Source: SIG469 sp964384255 (GTDB lineage: Bacteria; Bacillota; Clostridia; Oscillospirales; Oscillospiraceae). Taken from it: DNA of 23,015 bases. Location of the stretch: NCBI GenBank assembly GCA_964384255.1, contig CAYLKH010000036.1:1-23015 (forward strand), in the 5' to 3' direction. Of this stretch, positions 20,900 to 23,015 are shown in pieces (within the stretch, counting starts at the first letter, position 1; each line of letters starts with the position of its first letter). Made by a program: the position numbers and the translations under genes. Under the pieces are notes generated by a model that worked only from the letters and a program-made list of their open reading frames with translations, searched no databases and was not told the origin of the DNA.

Positions 20900-23015
20900 A
20901 TGTTTAAAAAACCTCTGGCCATTTTATTATGCTTATGCATATTATTAAGCTTAGTTACTGTTACGGCTTTTGCGAATAATGCTGTTGCTCAAATAGCTGG
21001 AAGCGATACTACTTATCATTCCCTTCAGGCTGCTGTTAATGCAGCCAAAAACGGTGATACTATTAAGCTGTGCGGTGACGTGGCACTTGATTCAGTAATC
21101 GAGATTACCGATAAGTCTGTCACTATCGACGGTCAAAATTACAAAATCACCTTTGGCAACGCCTATACAGAGACGCTTTTCAGCATTGGAAACTCTGGCG
21201 GACTGACTCTGATGAATGTCGCTGTGGACGGTGGAGCCGAATGGACCTATGCTGACTCTCCGAAATATGTGCAAGGCTCCGAATGGTACAAAAACGCGAT
21301 TAACGTGTCCGAGAACGGCAAGGTCCTGACCAAGCAGACCTTTGTTGTAAATGATGGTGGGCTAACACTTGGCACAGGTACTACTGTTCAAAATTTCGTT
21401 TACGACACCGGCGAAAATAACTATAACAGCGATTGTGGCATCATCAGTGCGCTAAATGGCGGCAAGGTCGTCTTGAACGGCGTGACAATTAAATCGGTAG
21501 CCGGTACGATTGCAGTTGTGACGAATGGTGAACTGGAGCTAAGCGGTACCAGCGTGATTGAACGTAATCTGGGCTACGGCCATAAGGGCGGTATGTTCAT
21601 TGTGAACGGCGGCACCGCTGAAATGAAGGATACCGCTTCTATCAAAAACAACATAACTTGGACCAGAAGCGGAGGCATCTTCGGAATTATCAATGGCGCT
21701 GAATTTACGATGAACGGCGGTGAGATCACCGGCAACAAAGTTATTGGCGGCAGCAATACCAGTGGTTCCATGATTTGTGTCGAGAGCAGCGGCAAGATGG
21801 TGATGAACGGCGGTTCCATTACCAACAATATTGGTAAACGGGCTGGCGCCATTTCATCTCGGTGGACGACTGGGAAGAATGGCACGGATAATGGCATTTA
21901 TCTGAACGGCGGCACGATCTCCGGAAACACCACTACCAGCAACGACTGGGGCGGTGCCAGCGTTTTTGTGCGCAGTACACTGGTCATCGGTGAAGACATG
22001 ACCGTGGGCGGCTCGGTTACCATCGACAGTGACGGCAAACTGGACAATAAGGGTACCATTGACGGTTCGCTAATTGTGAAAGACGCCAGCATCTCCGCTA
22101 CTTCCAGCGGCAATGTGACCGGATCAGTGACTGCGAGCGTAGGAAAGCTGAAAGTAACAGGCGGTACATATGGAGCAGATGTCAAAGACTATATCCCGGA
22201 AGGCTATGAAGAAGTTCAATCAGAAGGTAAATATTTTGTCCTGCCCACCCAAGCAACTGTAACATTCAAGGTCGTGAACGGTACCTGGGCAGATGACACT
22301 ACTGATGACAAAACCGTAATTGTCAAACTGACCAAAGGCAAGGGTACCCTGTCTAACGAAGATGTACCCAAAGGAATGAAGGCCAATGACGGCTACGAAA
22401 AGGGCTCCTGGAATGTTAACCCTGTAACTACCAAAAACGGCATTACCGGCGATACAATCTACACCTACACTTTCGCTGAGTATGCACCCGATAGCGCCTA
22501 CGCAACTGTAATATTCACGGTCGGCTCCGACAGCACCGTCATTATGATGCCTGCTCAGGACACCGCCGCCTTTGACACTGCGCTGGATACTTACAAACTC
22601 CAGCTTATGGCCGGGGACACTGGATTCAGCGATGTGGCAAAGACCGACTGGTTCTACAGCGATGTGACTTCCCTTGCGACAAAGGGTGTCGTTTCCGGTT
22701 ATCCCGATGGTACCTTCCTGCCCTACGGCGAAGTCACCTGGGGCGAGGCTTTGAAGCTGGTGCTTAAAGCCAGCGGCTTTGGAGACATCGCCGCCACCGG
22801 TGACCACTGGGCATCAGGATATATGGACAAGGCTATTGAACTGGGATATATCTCCGGTGCTGTGGACCTGAACGCAGCCATCACCCGCGGCGAAATGGCT
22901 GACCTGTGCGCCGCCGCCATGAAGCTGGGCGATGCGACCTTCGCATCCCCCTTCGCTGATGATGCACCCGCCAGCGCCGTAGCCCTGTATGAAGCGGGCA
23001 TAATCAAAGGCAGCG
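20900..23015 (+). CDS. Large secreted beta-helix/SLH surface protein, 3' end outside window
   Basis: The frame is open from ATG 20900 to the window end (705 codons seen, no stop). AAGGAGAT lies 7 nt upstream. A signal peptide (about 1-25, ending TVTAFA) is followed by a pectate-lyase-like right-handed beta-helix region rich in NGG turns (MNGGEITGNK, MNGGSITNN, LNGGTISGNT; about 40-440). A bacterial-repeat domain comes next (~452-527, VTFKVVNGTW ... KGSWNVNPVTT). SLH domains start at 575 (GFSDVAKTDWFYSDV), about 640 and 687; the last is cut off. It should be displayed on the cell wall through the SLH triplet, perhaps as an adhesin or S-layer component. Its early codons are more AT-rich (several TTA) than neighbouring genes, and it follows the palindromic element, which would fit acquired DNA. 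Confidence 0.9.
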   Translation, partial: MFKKPLAILLCLCILLSLVTVTAFANNAVAQIAGSDTTYHSLQAAVNAAKNGDTIKLCGDVALDSVIEITDKSVTIDGQNYKITFGNAYTETLFSIGNSGGLTLMNVAVDGGAEWTYADSPKYVQGSEWYKNAINVSENGKVLTKQTFVVNDGGLTLGTGTTVQNFVYDTGENNYNSDCGIISALNGGKVVLNGVTIKSVAGTIAVVTNGELELSGTSVIERNLGYGHKGGMFIVNGGTAEMKDTASIKNNITWTRSGGIFGIINGAEFTMNGGEITGNKVIGGSNTSGSMICVESSGKMVMNGGSITNNIGKRAGAISSRWTTGKNGTDNGIYLNGGTISGNTTTSNDWGGASVFVRSTLVIGEDMTVGGSVTIDSDGKLDNKGTIDGSLIVKDASISATSSGNVTGSVTASVGKLKVTGGTYGADVKDYIPEGYEEVQSEGKYFVLPTQATVTFKVVNGTWADDTTDDKTVIVKLTKGKGTLSNEDVPKGMKANDGYEKGSWNVNPVTTKNGITGDTIYTYTFAEYAPDSAYATVIFTVGSDSTVIMMPAQDTAAFDTALDTYKLQLMAGDTGFSDVAKTDWFYSDVTSLATKGVVSGYPDGTFLPYGEVTWGEALKLVLKASGFGDIAATGDHWASGYMDKAIELGYISGAVDLNAAITRGEMADLCAAAMKLGDATFASPFADDAPASAVALYEAGIIKGS

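Noticed and set aside
1..23015. CRISPR array, tRNA or rRNA genes, prophage or defence genes
   Set aside because: No regularly spaced direct repeats, no tRNA cloverleaf or CCA end, and no recognisable phage, toxin-antitoxin, restriction or defence protein was found by reading both strands.

Overview
The window looks like chromosomal DNA of an endospore-forming member of the Clostridia, probably a gut-type Oscillospiraceae/Ruminococcaceae relative. The evidence is a spoIIGA-sigE sporulation pair, clostridial-type lipoproteins with Ala/Glu/Pro-rich linkers, SLH-domain surface proteins, a ferredoxin-nitroreductase fusion and moderate-to-high GC codon use. I see no phage, plasmid, CRISPR, tRNA or rRNA feature. 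Species-level placement cannot be made from the sequence alone.

Layout. Bases 97-3308 (minus strand): a small DUF3887-like lipoprotein and a [2Fe-2S]/ASKHA corrinoid-activation-type protein form one pair, followed by an AraC-family regulator with a perfect consensus promoter. Bases 3545-9151 (plus strand): a large solute-binding lipoprotein, a KdpD-like histidine kinase and an OmpR-type response regulator joined by an ATGA overlap, then a second, paralogous solute-binding lipoprotein. No permease or ATPase gene accompanies the two binding proteins. Bases 9261-10031: ferredoxin-nitroreductase. Bases 10042-11573 (minus): spoIIGA and sigE, which make and activate the early mother-cell sigma factor. 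Bases 11719-12773 (minus): a radical SAM protein translationally coupled to a 59-residue DUF951 protein. Bases 12867-14172 (plus): an unknown 126-residue protein followed by an S1-domain RNA-binding protein. Bases 14166-16780 (minus): rarA and glyA. Bases 16924-20160 (plus): nth, a three-SLH surface protein and pepT. Bases 20170-20646 hold a gene-free, highly palindromic MITE-like element. Bases 20723-20877 carry three copies of one 14-bp palindrome. From 20900 to the window end runs a large secreted beta-helix/SLH protein whose 3' end is cut off.

Most of the window is compact housekeeping and sporulation DNA with short intergenic gaps. In several gaps the terminator of one gene and the promoter of the next overlap. 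The least ordinary parts are the twin orphan binding proteins bracketing a KdpDE-like two-component system, the nested palindromic element at 20170-20646, the repeated palindrome in front of the large S-layer-type gene, and a wide-spaced (21 bp) promoter before spoIIGA that resembles the Spo0A-activated spoIIG promoter of Bacillus subtilis. I did not find a clearly new defence or biosynthetic system.
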